The notes under the pieces: model-generated
What the model was told of the DNA's origin: nothing
The model's database searches: none
The model's input: the letters and a program-made list of their open reading frames with translations, nothing else
Program-made: the position numbers and the translations under genes
Assembly: GCA_035260545.1 (NCBI GenBank)
Contig: DATFUZ010000054.1
Location: 16,654 to 80,653 of the forward strand
Source of the DNA: DATDDB01 sp035260545
GTDB taxonomy: Bacteria; Pseudomonadota; Gammaproteobacteria; Burkholderiales; Gallionellaceae
DNA: 64,000 bases
Direction: 5' to 3'
Shown: positions 17,341-26,339 of the stretch, piece after piece
Position numbering within the stretch: the stretch's first letter is position 1
How the letters are laid out: each line of letters opens with the position of its first letter

Positions 17341-17540
17341 GGCAAGCTCCTCAGGATTCATGTTTAACTTACCCCCCGCGTAACCGGAGGACTTTTTTTA
17401 TATCCCCCGGCAGAGCCGGGGAACGCATCGCTCAATTGAGCGTGGACAGACTATAGCCAAGGCGAACCATAAATAATAATTGTATTTTTCGATGCAAACG
17501 ATAGACTATAGTCTATGGATCGAAAAAAGGCATACAGCCC
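17341..17540. promoter_or_regulatory. cbbR-cbbL control region with LysR-type operators
   Basis: The divergent spacer contains a perfect 16-bp palindrome ATAGACTATAGTCTAT (17501-17516), a second AGACTATAG half-site near 17448-17456, and a perfect 14-bp palindrome CGCTCAATTGAGCG (17429-17442). LysR-type regulators bind such T-N11-A dyads, so these are likely CbbR sites for both genes. A GC-rich hairpin at 17405-17421 would lie in the cbbL leader. Confidence 0.7.
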
Positions 17541-18560
17541 ATGGAAAAAGCCGGCTTGATGAAAAACGCAACCCTGCGCCAGTTCAAGGTATTTGAGTCG
17601 GTCGCACGCAATCTCAGCGTCACCCGCGCCGCGGAAGAGCTCTACCTCACCCAGCCCACGGTCTCCATCCAGCTCAAGCAGTTAAGCGACGTGATCGGCC
17701 TGCCGCTGATCGAGCAGATCGGCAAGCGCATCTACCTCACCGATGCCGGACAGGCCCTGCTCAAGACCTGCCGTGAGGTCTTCGACAGCCTGGAACGCTA
17801 CGAGATGCTGATTTCCGACATGAAGGGGGTGAAGGCGGGCAAGCTGCGGCTGGCGGTGATCACGACCGCGAAGTATTTCATCCCGCGCCTTCTCGGCCAG
17901 TTCTGCCAGGACTATCCCGGCATCGACGTTTCGCTCAAGGTGACCAACCGCGAACGCGTGCTGCAGCGCATGGCCGAAAACCAGGACGACCTCTACGTGC
18001 TGGGCGCCCTGCCCGAGGAGGCGGATGTCGTGATCGAACCCTTCCTGGAAAATCCGCTGGTGGTGGTCGCCGCGCGCAGCCACCCGCTGGCGGCGGAAAA
18101 AGCCATCTCTGCCCAGCGCCTGGCGGAGGAAGCCTTCATCATGCGCGAGCCGGGGTCCGGCATCCGCCTCGCCACCGAGCAATTCTTCGCCGAGCGCGGG
18201 CTCAAGCTCAACGTGCGCATGGAACTGGGCAGCAACGAGGCGATCAAGCAGGCCGTGGCCGCCAACCTCGGCATCGCGGTGCTCTCCGCCCACACCGTGC
18301 CCCTGGAACACGGCAGCGAAGACCTCGTGCTGCTCGACGTGAAGCACTTTCCCATCCGCCGCCACTGGTACCTCGCCTACCCGCGCAACAAACAGCTCTC
18401 GGTCGTGGCCCAGGCCTTCCTGGAATTTTTGCAGCGCGAAGCCAAGGTCATCGGCGACAAATACCTGCAAGGCATACCAGGGCTGCATTCCCCCGCGAGC
18501 CACGAGCGCCCCGCTCCGGAACCGCAGCCGGCGGCGCGCAAGGCCAGGCAAAAGAAGTAG
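17541..18560 (+). CDS. cbbR: LysR-type regulator of the Calvin-cycle operon
   Basis: The 339-residue product has an N-terminal winged helix (residues 8-66; SVTRAAEELYLTQPTVSIQLKQL) and a periplasmic-binding-like effector domain (about residues 95-300). CbbR senses metabolites such as RuBP or NADPH and activates cbb genes. Divergence from cbbL and the palindromes between them support the assignment. The C-terminus has a Pro/Ala/Lys tail of about 30 residues. An internal ATG at 17559 is an alternative start; AAAGG lies before 17541. Confidence 0.95.
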   Translation: MEKAGLMKNATLRQFKVFESVARNLSVTRAAEELYLTQPTVSIQLKQLSDVIGLPLIEQIGKRIYLTDAGQALLKTCREVFDSLERYEMLISDMKGVKAGKLRLAVITTAKYFIPRLLGQFCQDYPGIDVSLKVTNRERVLQRMAENQDDLYVLGALPEEADVVIEPFLENPLVVVAARSHPLAAEKAISAQRLAEEAFIMREPGSGIRLATEQFFAERGLKLNVRMELGSNEAIKQAVAANLGIAVLSAHTVPLEHGSEDLVLLDVKHFPIRRHWYLAYPRNKQLSVVAQAFLEFLQREAKVIGDKYLQGIPGLHSPASHERPAPEPQPAARKARQKK

Positions 18561-18655
18561 ACCGTTTCAGGCGTTCGCGGAAAGGTTCGCGACGTGCGCA
18601 TTGGCGGACATTTGCTGCCGGGCCAATGCTCTGCCCTTGTTGCAGCCTGCGTGAG

Positions 18656-18970
18656 CTAGCTCAGACTCAGAATCCAGGCCACGATGGTCCTGATGTCGGC
18701 GTCGCTGACAGATGCGGGCGCGGGGAGCATCGGCGTGGACCCGAACGACCCCGATCCGCCGCTGCGGATTTTCCCGGCCAGCTTCGCGGCCGCTTCCTTG
18801 TCGCCCTTGTATTTCGCCGCGATTTCCTTGAAAGACGGGCCCACCAGCCGGCTGTCGACGGCATGGCACGCCATGCAGCCGCTTTTCCTGGCTAGCGTTG
18901 CGCCATCTGCCAGCGCGTGGGTGGACACGAGGAGTCCTGCAGAGAACATGAGTACGTGCCGTATCTTCAT
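18656..18970 (-). CDS. Small soluble cytochrome c (c551/c552 type)
   Basis: The 104-residue precursor has a signal peptide of about 21 residues, a CxxCH heme-binding site (CMACH, residues 32-36) and a probable axial methionine in STPMLPAP near residue 81. It is a class I monoheme periplasmic electron carrier, such as those that feed terminal oxidases in lithotrophs. GGAGATC lies before the ATG. It is convergent with cbbR. The exact donor or acceptor is not deducible. Confidence 0.93.
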   Translation of the reverse strand: MKIRHVLMFSAGLLVSTHALADGATLARKSGCMACHAVDSRLVGPSFKEIAAKYKGDKEAAAKLAGKIRSGGSGSFGSTPMLPAPASVSDADIRTIVAWILSLS

Positions 18971-19393
18971 AGTGATCTCCTTTGTGGGTCAACAGGCCGC
19001 CCAAAAGTGGATTGGACGCAGCCCATCATACTGCCGAAGCGGCAGTTTGTGCGCCTGTTGTGCCCCTGCACAGGCGCCGCGCCGGCTAGCGTGCTATTGC
19101 CCCCTTGGTCTTGCGAAGGCGAAGCCGCAAATGCCAAAGGCATGCCGCACGGCATATGTCCCTAAGCTGCGGGCCCGCTGCGTCTTCCTCGCTGCCGGCC
19201 TACGCGCACCTGCGCCACCGGTGGCTTGGGCCGCCGCACAAACCCTGTGTAGCGCATACATCGCGCATATCCGCGCTTGCGCATAATCCCATGAATTCCA
19301 CAAGGAAATCGTTCCGAACTTCGCTATAATTGCCGAAAGAAAAGGCGTTCTGTCGCCGATAATGACCGTGTTTCACCTTCGCAAGGCCAGCCC
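18971..19393. other. Intergenic region, no gene seen
   Basis: About 420 bases between the divergent cytochrome c and histidine kinase genes. It should carry both promoters. No open frame with coding character, hairpin or repeat stands out. Confidence 0.4.
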
Positions 19394-21415
19394 ATGTCAT
19401 TTCGCGCCACCGTTGTCGGGACGTTGCTGCTGTGCTGCCCGCTCACTGCGGGCGCGCAGGCCGCGCCATTCGATCGCGGCGTGGCATGCGCTGATGCGGC
19501 TCAGCCCGAGGTGCATCTCGCTCCCTGGGCAAAGGTCATCGCCGATCCCTCGAACAGGCTGACCGCCGCCGACATGCTGCGCCTGCCCTGGAAGGGCAGC
19601 GGGCCCTCCGGCGACATTCCCGACTCCGTCCTGCACGAGGTGAGTTACTGGTTCCTCGTTCCGCTGGCCAATCCCGGCCCTGCCCCGCTGCAGCGCCTGC
19701 TGGTGCTCGACCCTGGCTGGCTGGACGAGGCGCAAATCACCCTGGTGCGGCCCGACGGCACGATGCAGGAGATGACGGGCGGCGCCAGCCTGCCCTTCTC
19801 GCATCGCGCGGCACCGGACCGCAGGACCAATTTCGAACTGAGCCTGCCTCCGGGCCGCAGCCGCCTGCTGCTGCGCGCGCGCTCGCGCGAACCGTGGTGG
19901 GGCGCGGACAAAAGCGCGCCGCAACTGGTCAGGATGACGCTGTGGGACAAGAGCGCATTCTATGCGGCGGAGAACGGACAATCGGCGTATTTCAGCGCCG
20001 TCTATGCGGCATTGGGCGCGCTGCTGGTCTTCAACCTGTTCCTGTTCTTCTCGGTGCGCGACCGGATCTATGGCGCCTATGTCGCCTATCTCGGGTGCTT
20101 CATGATCATGCATGCCAGCTACAACGGGCAGATGTTCGAGTTCGTCTGGCCCAACCACCCGGACTGGAACAAGTGGGCGATCTCGATCTTCACCTACCTG
20201 TTCATACTGGCCGGGCTTTCGTTCGCGACGGTGTTTCTCGACACCCGGAACCGCCTGCCCGCGGGCTATCGCTGGACGAAGCGGCTGATGACGGCGGTCA
20301 TGGTTTCGGCATTCGCCGTCGCGCCGGGCGGCTACGGCCTGCACATGGCCAGCGGCATCCTGTGGGTGGGCGCCTATTCCGGCTTCGTGATCTTCCTCGG
20401 CGTCTGGTCGCTGGTGAAGGGTAACCGGGCCGCCCGCTATTTCCTGCCCGCGACGGTGGCGGGGCTGGTGGGCTCGGCCCTGACCGGCGCCACCGTCTCG
20501 GGCATCATCCCGTTCTCGATCTGGGGCTACCGGGCGATAGACATCGGCATGCTGGTGGATGCGTCTCTGCTGTCGCTGGCGCTGGCGGATCGGGTGAGGA
20601 TCTCCCGCCACGAAGCAGAGCAGGCGAAGGAGCGGCTGGTGGACGCGACCCGCCTGTATGCCCAGCATCTGGAACGCGACGTGGCCGACCGCACGAAGCG
20701 CTTGCGGAACGCGAACGCCATCAAGGACAAGTTCATGTCCATCATCGCCCACGACCTGCGTGGGCCGATAGGCAGCATGGCGCTGTATTTCGAGATGGTG
20801 GATACCGTGGAAAAGCTCACCGAAGACGGCCTGAAGAAAGTCCGCGCCACGCTCGAAAGCACGCGCCACCTGCTCGAGGAATTGCTGACCTGGTCCACGC
20901 TGCAGCGGGAACACGTTCACTGGCGGCCGGTTCCCTTCGACATCAGCGAGGTGGCGCGTGAGATGCAGCGGCTGTTCGCCCCGCATGCGCAAGCGCGGAA
21001 CATCGCGCTCGAGATGGACATGGAGGAGGCCTGGGTGCTGGCCGACCAGAGCATGGCGCGCGCCGTCCTGCGCAACCTGACCGACAATGCACTGAAGTTC
21101 ACCGAAAGCGGCGGGCGGGTGCGCGCCAGTTTGTCCCGGGAGGCCGGCTATTGCCGAATCATGGTTGAGGACACCGGCATCGGCATGGATGCCGAGCTGC
21201 GCGATGCGCTGTTCAGCGTCGACGCCAAGGCACTGGGCCAGACCTCGCGCACGGCGGCGGCCACCGGCGAATCCGGGGCCGGCTTGGGATTGATATTGTG
21301 CAAGGAATTCGTGGAGCGCAACGGCGGCGCCATCGGCGCAGACAGCGAACCGGGCAAAGGCGCCCGGCTCTGGTTCACCCTGCCGTCCGCCCCCGCGATG
21401 GCCGCCGCGGCCTGA
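19394..21415 (+). CDS. 7TMR-DISM sensor histidine kinase
   Basis: The 673-residue product has a signal peptide, a periplasmic 7TMR-DISM extracellular domain (about residues 30-185), seven transmembrane helices (about 200-400), a short coiled coil, a HisKA domain with the phospho-acceptor H453 (IIAHDLRGP) and an HATPase domain (N-box LRNLTDNALKF, GIGM and GAGLGL). It should autophosphorylate in response to an unknown, possibly carbohydrate-like ligand. No response regulator gene is adjacent, so its partner lies elsewhere. Confidence 0.93.
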   Translation: MSFRATVVGTLLLCCPLTAGAQAAPFDRGVACADAAQPEVHLAPWAKVIADPSNRLTAADMLRLPWKGSGPSGDIPDSVLHEVSYWFLVPLANPGPAPLQRLLVLDPGWLDEAQITLVRPDGTMQEMTGGASLPFSHRAAPDRRTNFELSLPPGRSRLLLRARSREPWWGADKSAPQLVRMTLWDKSAFYAAENGQSAYFSAVYAALGALLVFNLFLFFSVRDRIYGAYVAYLGCFMIMHASYNGQMFEFVWPNHPDWNKWAISIFTYLFILAGLSFATVFLDTRNRLPAGYRWTKRLMTAVMVSAFAVAPGGYGLHMASGILWVGAYSGFVIFLGVWSLVKGNRAARYFLPATVAGLVGSALTGATVSGIIPFSIWGYRAIDIGMLVDASLLSLALADRVRISRHEAEQAKERLVDATRLYAQHLERDVADRTKRLRNANAIKDKFMSIIAHDLRGPIGSMALYFEMVDTVEKLTEDGLKKVRATLESTRHLLEELLTWSTLQREHVHWRPVPFDISEVAREMQRLFAPHAQARNIALEMDMEEAWVLADQSMARAVLRNLTDNALKFTESGGRVRASLSREAGYCRIMVEDTGIGMDAELRDALFSVDAKALGQTSRTAAATGESGAGLGLILCKEFVERNGGAIGADSEPGKGARLWFTLPSAPAMAAAA

Positions 21416-21531
21416 ACCGCGCGACGGCCGCAGCCTGCCCCCCTCCTACCCGCTGGAGCATGCGCCTGAGGTGCTCAACATTCCGGCGGACGAGGCGTGG
21501 CAGTGGGACATGGCCATAGGCGCGCACATGC

Positions 21532-23565
21532 TCACGCCGGCAGGCGGTAACCCTTCTCGCGAATCATTTTCAGCAAGGCGTCGGCGACGGCGGTGTCGTA
21601 GCGCGTGCCGCGATGGCTTTCGATCTCGACCAGCGCGGTTTCCACCCCCAGCGCGGGCCGGTACGGGCGGAAGGAGGCCATGGATTCCACCACGTCGGCG
21701 ACGGCGAGAATGCGCGCCTCGGGCAGGATCTCCTCGCCCTTCAGGCCCTGCGGATAGCCGCTGCCGTCAATGCGCTCGTGGTGCTGGCGGATGATGTCCG
21801 CGATGGGCAGCGGGAACTGCACGTCTTTCAGGATCTGGTAGCCGCGCTCGGCATGCTCCTTCACCAGATCGTATTCGACGGCGGTGAGCCGGCCCGGCTT
21901 GGTGAGGATTTCCACGGGCACGGCAATCTTGCCTATGTCGTGCACCAGGCCGATCATTTCCAGTTCCTTGCATTTGCGTTCCGCCCAGCCCATTTCTCGG
22001 GCAATGTCCGCCGCGATGATGCCGACGCGCCTTTCGTGTCCTGCGGTGTAGGGGTCGCGGTGCTCGACCATATTGGAGACGGCAAGCAGCGTGCCCTCCA
22101 TCGCCTTTTCCAGTTGCCGCACGTAATCCGCCAGTTGCTCCTCGCTGCGCCTGCGCTCGGTGATGTCGGCCGCCAGCACGAACACGGCCGGGCGGCCCCC
22201 CCACAGGCCGAGGGCGGCATGGGTGCCGACCTCGATGCGCTTGCCGTCCGGGCGGGTGTAGGGCGAAACCAGCGACACCGAGCGCTCGCCCGCCGCCAGC
22301 CGGGCGCGGGAATCAAGCAGCGTGCGCATGCCTTGCGGATCGTCGCGGAAGAACTCGGCCGAATCGTGGCCCAGCACTTCGTCCTCGGGCCGGCCTAAGA
22401 TCCCGCACATGCGCGGATTGGCGTAAACGATCTTGCCGTCCTGGGAGACGTAGATGCCGGTAAGCGATTGCTCGATGAGACCGCGGAAGCGGGCTTCGCT
22501 TTCCTGGAGCACGCGCTTTTCCCGGCGCAGGGAGTGGATGGAGAATGTGGCGAAATTCGCGCCGAGGATGACGATCGCGCCCAGCGCGGCCAGCAGCACG
22601 CCAAGCCAGGTTTTGTTGTGATCGAGTTCCTGCAGAGCCGTCATCCGGTCGCGCACGTGCGCCGTCATGCCGTAGACGCCCAGCCCGGCGGAAGCTGTGA
22701 CATAGGGTACGGGATCGCCGGCAAAGTAGACCAGCGTCGGGAAATCACCGTCGGCGCCTTCGGTCATGCGCACCGGGGGAAATTCGGCCTCCCCATAGAT
22801 GGCGCGCCTGGCGCGTGGCGGCAGCACGTTGACGCCCGCCCCCGGCAGCGCATGTCCCAGCAGCGCCGCATCCTGCGCGATGACGATCACCCCATTGGCG
22901 TCGGAAATGTAGCCCGCATCCGTGCTGATCATGAAGCGCAGCCCGGGCATGTCCATGGTTACCACGACCACGCCCCGGGTGACGCCGCCGGCCCTGACCG
23001 GCGCGGAAAAGAACAGCGCCGGAGCGTTGCCGGCGGCATCGAAGCCGTAGTCCGCGGTGCCCCCGCCCTGCAATCCGTCGCGGAAGAATGGGCGGCCGGA
23101 ATAGGCCTTCCCCACGCGGGATTCCGGCACGCCCCAGTCGCTGGAAGCGATGCAGTTGCCGTGGGCATCCAGCAGGAAGACGCTGCCGGTGCCGACACTG
23201 GCCTTGATGCGGTCGAGCAGACGGCTGACGCTGTTGAGCGTGGAATCCGCCGCCCAGCGCGCTTTGCGCGCGGCATAAGGCAGCCGGTCATCCCCGCCAT
23301 GTGCCGCAAATCGGGCGCTGGCCTGCTGCACCGCGGCCTGGCTGGCGACCAGCGCGGGCACGCCGCGCATCACGTCCAGGGTCATCGCAACGCTGCGGGC
23401 GATATTGCGCGCGGTGCTGCCCGCGTCCTGCGTCGCCTCGGCCACCGTCGCCTGTGCGTGGCGCACATAATGGCGGCTGGCAATCAGCCAGGCGGCGGCG
23501 CACCAAAGCACGAGCAGCAGCAAGGCGCTGCCCACGTGCACCCGGGCACTTCCGCGCGCGCGCAT
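21532..23565 (-). CDS. CACHE-PAS-HD-GYP cyclic-di-GMP phosphodiesterase
   Basis: The 677-residue protein has an N-terminal membrane helix, a double-CACHE periplasmic sensor (about residues 35-305), a second helix, a PAS domain (about 350-475) and an HD-GYP domain (about 490-670) with HDIGK and HHERIDGSGYP intact. HD-GYP enzymes hydrolyse c-di-GMP. It probably lowers c-di-GMP when a small extracellular ligand binds. The ATG at 23565 with GAGAAG upstream is preferred over an upstream TTG. It is convergent with the kinase. Confidence 0.93.
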   Translation of the reverse strand: MRARGSARVHVGSALLLLVLWCAAAWLIASRHYVRHAQATVAEATQDAGSTARNIARSVAMTLDVMRGVPALVASQAAVQQASARFAAHGGDDRLPYAARKARWAADSTLNSVSRLLDRIKASVGTGSVFLLDAHGNCIASSDWGVPESRVGKAYSGRPFFRDGLQGGGTADYGFDAAGNAPALFFSAPVRAGGVTRGVVVVTMDMPGLRFMISTDAGYISDANGVIVIAQDAALLGHALPGAGVNVLPPRARRAIYGEAEFPPVRMTEGADGDFPTLVYFAGDPVPYVTASAGLGVYGMTAHVRDRMTALQELDHNKTWLGVLLAALGAIVILGANFATFSIHSLRREKRVLQESEARFRGLIEQSLTGIYVSQDGKIVYANPRMCGILGRPEDEVLGHDSAEFFRDDPQGMRTLLDSRARLAAGERSVSLVSPYTRPDGKRIEVGTHAALGLWGGRPAVFVLAADITERRRSEEQLADYVRQLEKAMEGTLLAVSNMVEHRDPYTAGHERRVGIIAADIAREMGWAERKCKELEMIGLVHDIGKIAVPVEILTKPGRLTAVEYDLVKEHAERGYQILKDVQFPLPIADIIRQHHERIDGSGYPQGLKGEEILPEARILAVADVVESMASFRPYRPALGVETALVEIESHRGTRYDTAVADALLKMIREKGYRLPA

Positions 23566-23840
23566 GGAATCGTTACTTCTCAAGACGGAATTGCAGAAAT
23601 CCTGGCATCTTCATCGTTCTGCCTTTCTTGACGGGCACTTGGACGATCGCAACGGATAAGCCGCACATAATGGGGCTGGCGGATGGAACGATACCCCATT
23701 GCAGCGCATTCGGCTAGCGTGTGACTATGCAGCGGCATGCAGGCGCAGACTGGCAGGGGCGCGAATGGCTGGGGTACAATCGTCCGGATTTGGGAAACCG
23801 CGCAACCCATCACGAACGGGAGCTTCTTTTGCCACAAAGT

Positions 23841-24722
23841 ATGGACTCATCCTCCATGGACTCGCACGCCGAACATGCCGCGCGGATCTTCCACCGCTGC
23901 CCCATCTGCCACACCGCGCTGAGCCCCAGCCGCATCGTCGTGGCCGAGGGGCCGCTGCTCGAATGCCCCAACTGCGGCCAACTGGTGAGCGGCTGCAACA
24001 CGGACCAGTATCACGCCGCGCTGCAGATGTGGAACACCGCGCACGGCACGAGCCCGCAGCCGCGCGCGGTGCGCCGCTACCGCGAGGTGGTCACGCGCCG
24101 GCTGCGCAAGGCCGAGCAACTGCTCGGCCACCGCGCGGGGATGAAGCTGCTGGACGTGGGCTGCTCCAGCGGCGCGCTGCTCGCCATCGCGAAAGACATG
24201 GGCTTCGAGGTCCGGGGCGTGGAGCCCGCGCGCGAGGCGGCGCAGACCGCCATCCGCGCCGGATTCCAGGTGCACGAGGGTTACCTTTCCGACGCGCGCT
24301 ATTCTGACGATCAGTTTGACATCATCACCTTGTTCGAGATCGTCGAACATCTGCGCGACCCCATCGAGCTCGTCGCCGAATGCGCGCGCATCCTCAAGCC
24401 GGGCGGCATCCTCGTGGTCAACACGCCGAACGCCCATAGCTGGTCGGCGGAGACCCTGGGCGGACAGTGGGAAGGCTTCAGCCTGTTTGGCCTCGGCGGC
24501 CACATCAGCTTCTTCTCGCCGCGCTCCATGGGAGAACTGGCAAGGCGCAGCGGCCTGGCCGTGGAATGGATAGAAACGCGCAACGTCCGCCTGACGGAAG
24601 ACAAATCCAGCCCGGTCAAATACCGCGCCCTGAAAATCCTCGGCCAGCTCCTCGCCTACCCCGCGCGCATCGCCACCAAGGGCCACGACCTGCTCGTCTA
24701 CTTCCGCAAGCCGGGGAAGTGA
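23841..24722 (+). CDS. SAM-dependent methyltransferase with N-terminal zinc ribbon
   Basis: The 293-residue product starts with a CPIC...CPNC zinc-ribbon-like module (about residues 19-48), then a class I methyltransferase fold: LLDVGCSSGALL, FDIITLFEIVEHL and LKPGGILVVNTPN. This layout is common in Methyltransf_23-type enzymes acting on sugars or lipids for cell-surface polymers. The substrate is unknown. The start is uncertain: 23841 and 23856 are possible, and GGGAG near 23817 would suit a TTG at 23829. Confidence 0.82.
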   Translation: MDSSSMDSHAEHAARIFHRCPICHTALSPSRIVVAEGPLLECPNCGQLVSGCNTDQYHAALQMWNTAHGTSPQPRAVRRYREVVTRRLRKAEQLLGHRAGMKLLDVGCSSGALLAIAKDMGFEVRGVEPAREAAQTAIRAGFQVHEGYLSDARYSDDQFDIITLFEIVEHLRDPIELVAECARILKPGGILVVNTPNAHSWSAETLGGQWEGFSLFGLGGHISFFSPRSMGELARRSGLAVEWIETRNVRLTEDKSSPVKYRALKILGQLLAYPARIATKGHDLLVYFRKPGK

Positions 24723-24899
24723 GCGCGGTGCACCCTTAGATTGGACGCGAATCGGCCATTGCGCCCAATTGCGGTGCGAAGTAGACTGCGCCAAAGCGGA
24801 CGATCCAATAGGACGGAGTAGTCCCATGTGCGGACATTTCGTCGCCCGAGCAAAATTACGCATAAACAGACGTACGGGGCGCAGTTCTAAGGGGAAATC

Positions 24900-25796
24900 A
24901 TGAAGCGAATTGCTTTACTTTTGGCTTGCTGCATACCGTTTGCCTCTTATTCAGCAATGGCCGATGACCCTTCCACGTCAGCAATCGACAACATTGGCTT
25001 CATTAAGAATCCGCCTAAGGAACTGAGAGAGAAGTTCCCGATGTGCGACGCATTCCTCAAGGTTGAGTGGATCGATAACGAGAAAATGGTCGGATACAGT
25101 GAATACGAATTCTACAATCAGGGGGAAAAAGTCCGCCGGATTGCGCATGCTCTGGTGTACCTGGATAGCGAGCACCCTGTCTTCGAAATCAACATGGATA
25201 AGTTTCGTGAAAAAGGAAAATTGGAGGACACGTTTGACCTGATCAGGCGGGGGGAATTTGAAGACCAAGAACCCCAGCTTGAACTCACCCTGGATGCGGA
25301 ACGTAATGGCACTAATTTTGAATACACATTCAGCAGCATCCTGTCCGATTGGGACATGCCTCAGATGACCTTGGCCGAAAACAAGCTGAATGTCTGCATT
25401 CCCTACCCGGGTAACCAGCGAATGTATTTTGCGGAGCAAAAAAGGCTGGACATGATTACCAGCAGCGGGGAGCTTGAACGCAAGCGCGCAGAATTTCGGA
25501 AATGGGTAGGTGAACTACCCCCCGCATATACAGTTCAGCAACTGGATGTGAACTTTGATGGCAGGGAAGATTATTTGACTACAAATGGCCTTATATATTC
25601 ACACAACGACCGTTACTATCGGATGAAATTTCCATGGTCGCAATCAGAAGGCACTGCGGAACTGAAATTGACTTCGCCAACCAATGGGAAGACCTGCGTA
25701 TATGAGGAACTTTGGCCGGGTTCATATTATTTGACCACTGACGGCCGCAATATCTTCATTGACAACAAATGCAGCCTGACCGAATTAACTAAATAA
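24900..25796 (+). CDS. Secreted protein of unknown function, AT-richer than neighbours
   Basis: The 298-residue product has a signal peptide (about residues 1-21, AMA cleavage). The mature part is rich in Asp, Glu, Tyr and Phe, with four spaced Cys residues (PMCDAF, NVCIPY, KTCVYE, NKCSL) and a DVNFDGREDYL segment resembling a calcium-binding FG-GAP or EF-type loop. AGGGGAAATC precedes the ATG. Base composition is clearly lower in GC than the flanking genes, which suggests recent acquisition. No known family is recognised. Confidence 0.75.
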   Translation: MKRIALLLACCIPFASYSAMADDPSTSAIDNIGFIKNPPKELREKFPMCDAFLKVEWIDNEKMVGYSEYEFYNQGEKVRRIAHALVYLDSEHPVFEINMDKFREKGKLEDTFDLIRRGEFEDQEPQLELTLDAERNGTNFEYTFSSILSDWDMPQMTLAENKLNVCIPYPGNQRMYFAEQKRLDMITSSGELERKRAEFRKWVGELPPAYTVQQLDVNFDGREDYLTTNGLIYSHNDRYYRMKFPWSQSEGTAELKLTSPTNGKTCVYEELWPGSYYLTTDGRNIFIDNKCSLTELTK

Positions 25797-26062
25797 ACCG
25801 GGTACGGTGGGCAAAGGCTGAAAGACGTGCCCACGCTGAAGCAAGCGGCGGGCAACGCTATGCTTTTGCCCACCTACGCAATGTCCGTTTTTCTGCAACG
25901 CTAATGTCTTAAATGGGCACAACTCCGCTGGCAGGATGGCCAACTGAATTGCAGGACAGCTGCCATTCCGTGACGGCAGAGAAGGCCGCTAAGCCGCCTC
26001 TCGTTTACTGTACGCAAAGGCCGCGTTTCACACAACCCACCCTTGCATCCTTCTCACTCCGA
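25797..26062. other. Intergenic region, no gene seen
   Basis: This stretch carries a short imperfect inverted repeat built on GTGGGCAAA/TTTGCCCAC near 25807-25881, which may be a dispersed repeat or terminator for the preceding gene. No coding frame is supported. Confidence 0.35.
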
Positions 26063-26166
26063 CTATCCCACTCCTTCCGGCCCCGTATGCATATCTGCAT
26101 GATCAGCTCCCGACTATGCAGACGGGAGCGCTCATGAGCGGCATTAATCTGTTTGAACAGCAAGCG
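26063..26166 (+). pseudogene. Duplicated leader and first 11 codons of the gene at 27847
   Basis: This segment repeats 27776-27877 with about 90% identity, including a TATGCATAT-type palindrome, a hairpin over the ribosome site, the start codon and codons for MSGINLFEQQA, after which a TAG follows at once. It is therefore a truncated second copy rather than a gene. The two copies are direct repeats that bracket the alcohol dehydrogenase and a small membrane protein. Confidence 0.8.
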
Positions 26167-26339
26167 TAGCCCGGCATGTAATGCACTGGAATCCGGGATG
26201 GGTTAATCTACAGGTCCAAACCGGATTCCGCTCCGCTGCATCCGGGCTTGCTGTCGCCGCCGAGACTGCGCCGCCGGCCTTGCAGCCGGCGAAGGCAATG
26301 CCATCATTACCGCTGAATTCTCGACAAGGGAGGCCCACC

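Noticed and set aside
15403..17367. A 654-residue rightward open frame opposite cbbL/cbbS
   Set aside because: It mirrors the RuBisCO genes in antisense, has low-complexity Val/Ala/His-rich composition and no ribosome site. High GC content creates such shadows.
17405..17421. Hairpin CCCCGGC-AGA-GCCGGGG as a terminator
   Set aside because: It lies upstream of cbbL, in the leader, and no T-tract follows on either strand in the right orientation.
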